Source: Bifidobacterium simiarum (GTDB lineage Bacteria > Actinomycetota > Actinomycetes > Actinomycetales > Bifidobacteriaceae). Taken from it: a DNA stretch of 64,000 bases. A program made the translations under genes and the position numbers. Below are positions 63,475 to 64,000 of the stretch, piece after piece. Every line of letters begins with the position of its first letter. Position 1 is the stretch's first letter. The notes beneath the pieces are model-generated. The model did not search any database and had not been told where the DNA came from. It worked only from the letters and a program-made list of their open reading frames with translations. The stretch is from contig NZ_PEBK01000006.1 in assembly GCF_002802905.1 (NCBI RefSeq), positions 62,001-126,000 on the forward strand, written 5' to 3'.

Positions 63475-63630
63475 CTCCCGATTTGCCGTGATCGGCCACG
63501 TCGGTACCCCCATCGGCACGCCGACGAGGGTAGACTGAACATCGTTTGCGGATATGCGCGTCGGGCGTCGTCGCCCGATACGCCATCGAGCCATACTGCG
63601 GATCAGATGCGGATCAGATGAGGAGCGAGG

Positions 63631-64000
63631 ATGTTTACTCGAGTCGGTCTTACCGGAGGCATCGCGGCGGGGAAAAGCACCGTCTCCGACCGTTTCAGAA
63701 GTCTCGGCGCCTATGTGATCGATTACGACGAACTGGCCAGACAGGTCACGGCGAACGGCACCGAGGGCTTCGACCGGATCATCCGGGCGTTCGGCCGCCG
63801 GGCCCGCGGCCGTGACGGCGAGCTCAACCGACCCTGGCTGTCGGCCAACGTGTTCAACGATCCGGACAGGCTCCGGGTGCTCAACGGCATCGTGCACCCT
63901 CTGGTGTTTCGTGAGGCGGGCAAACTGGAATACCGGTGGATCGACGCGCATCCCGACCCGAAGGACGGCACCTGCCGGCTGGTGATCCACGACATCCCCC
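63631..64000 (+). CDS. coaE: Dephospho-CoA kinase (3' truncated by window edge)
   Basis: The frame is open to the window end; 123 residues are visible from ATG 63631, with AGGAGCGAGG upstream. The P-loop is GLTGGIAAGKST (residues 6-17). VIDYDELARQV and LNGIVHPLVF are the conserved CoaE substrate-site segments. It phosphorylates dephospho-CoA in the last step of CoA synthesis. The rpsA-coaE order is conserved in Actinobacteria. Confidence 0.95.
   Translation, partial: MFTRVGLTGGIAAGKSTVSDRFRSLGAYVIDYDELARQVTANGTEGFDRIIRAFGRRARGRDGELNRPWLSANVFNDPDRLRVLNGIVHPLVFREAGKLEYRWIDAHPDPKDGTCRLVIHDIP

Overview
The window is a contiguous, GC-rich chromosomal segment of an actinobacterium, most likely a Bifidobacterium. 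The indicators are two WhiB-like iron-sulfur regulators, a CarD homologue followed by ispF, the eno - FtsB/DivIC-like - DUF501 - ppx order, rpsA followed by coaE, GTG/TTG starts with AGGAGG-type ribosome sites, and several starts that look leaderless. No rRNA, insertion sequence, prophage or CRISPR array was seen. One tRNA (Leu, anticodon UAA) is present. Species cannot be fixed from the sequence alone.

Region 1 (1-9635) looks like a genome-defence or chromosome-maintenance island. It begins with the 3' part of a DUF499 ATPase gene of the kind associated with anti-phage loci. An SRAP-domain DNA-protein crosslink protein, a small holin-like membrane protein and a DUF2316 protein follow. A tightly coupled three-gene operon then encodes JetA (DUF3375), JetB (DUF4194) and JetC (SMC/MukB-like ATPase). 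This is a Wadjet/MksFEB-type condensin that lacks the nuclease subunit JetD (MksG) at the place where it would be expected.

Region 2 (9650-22602) is mostly accessory metabolism and transport. It holds two short-chain dehydrogenases, EamA and AEC transporters, a histidine phosphatase, a DEAD-box helicase, a flavodoxin-like oxidoreductase, a GH13 glycosidase, a Fic protein with an altered active-site motif, a small unknown protein, a GH3 (NagZ-like) lipoprotein and an L,D-transpeptidase.

Region 3 (22681-37627) is core housekeeping: a UPF0182 membrane protein, pth-mfd (overlapping), two GNAT acetyltransferases, eno with its FtsB-like/DUF501/ppx neighbours, tRNA-Leu, an FKBP isomerase and greA.

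Region 4 (37790-51970) carries envelope and regulatory genes: a hemolysin-III family protein, a PdtaS-type sensor kinase, a WblE/WhiB1-like protein, an EccC/FtsK-like double ATPase, an LCP-family ligase, WhiB2, a very large membrane glycosyltransferase with a DUF5719 partner, a PF06262-like protein, and HAD and ComF proteins.

Region 5 (51997-64000) has a two-component system, glgB, carD-ispF, a zinc/manganese ABC transporter (znuABC), folD, rpsA and the start of coaE.

A recurring architectural signal crosses all regions. Short tandem duplications (about 8-31 bp) repeatedly contain the stop codon of a gene, so that the gene is followed by one to three extra copies of its own terminator codon. 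At least a dozen genes show it clearly. Similar duplications sit in unconstrained linkers and protein tails. I regard this and the JetD-less Jet operon as the two most interesting observations.
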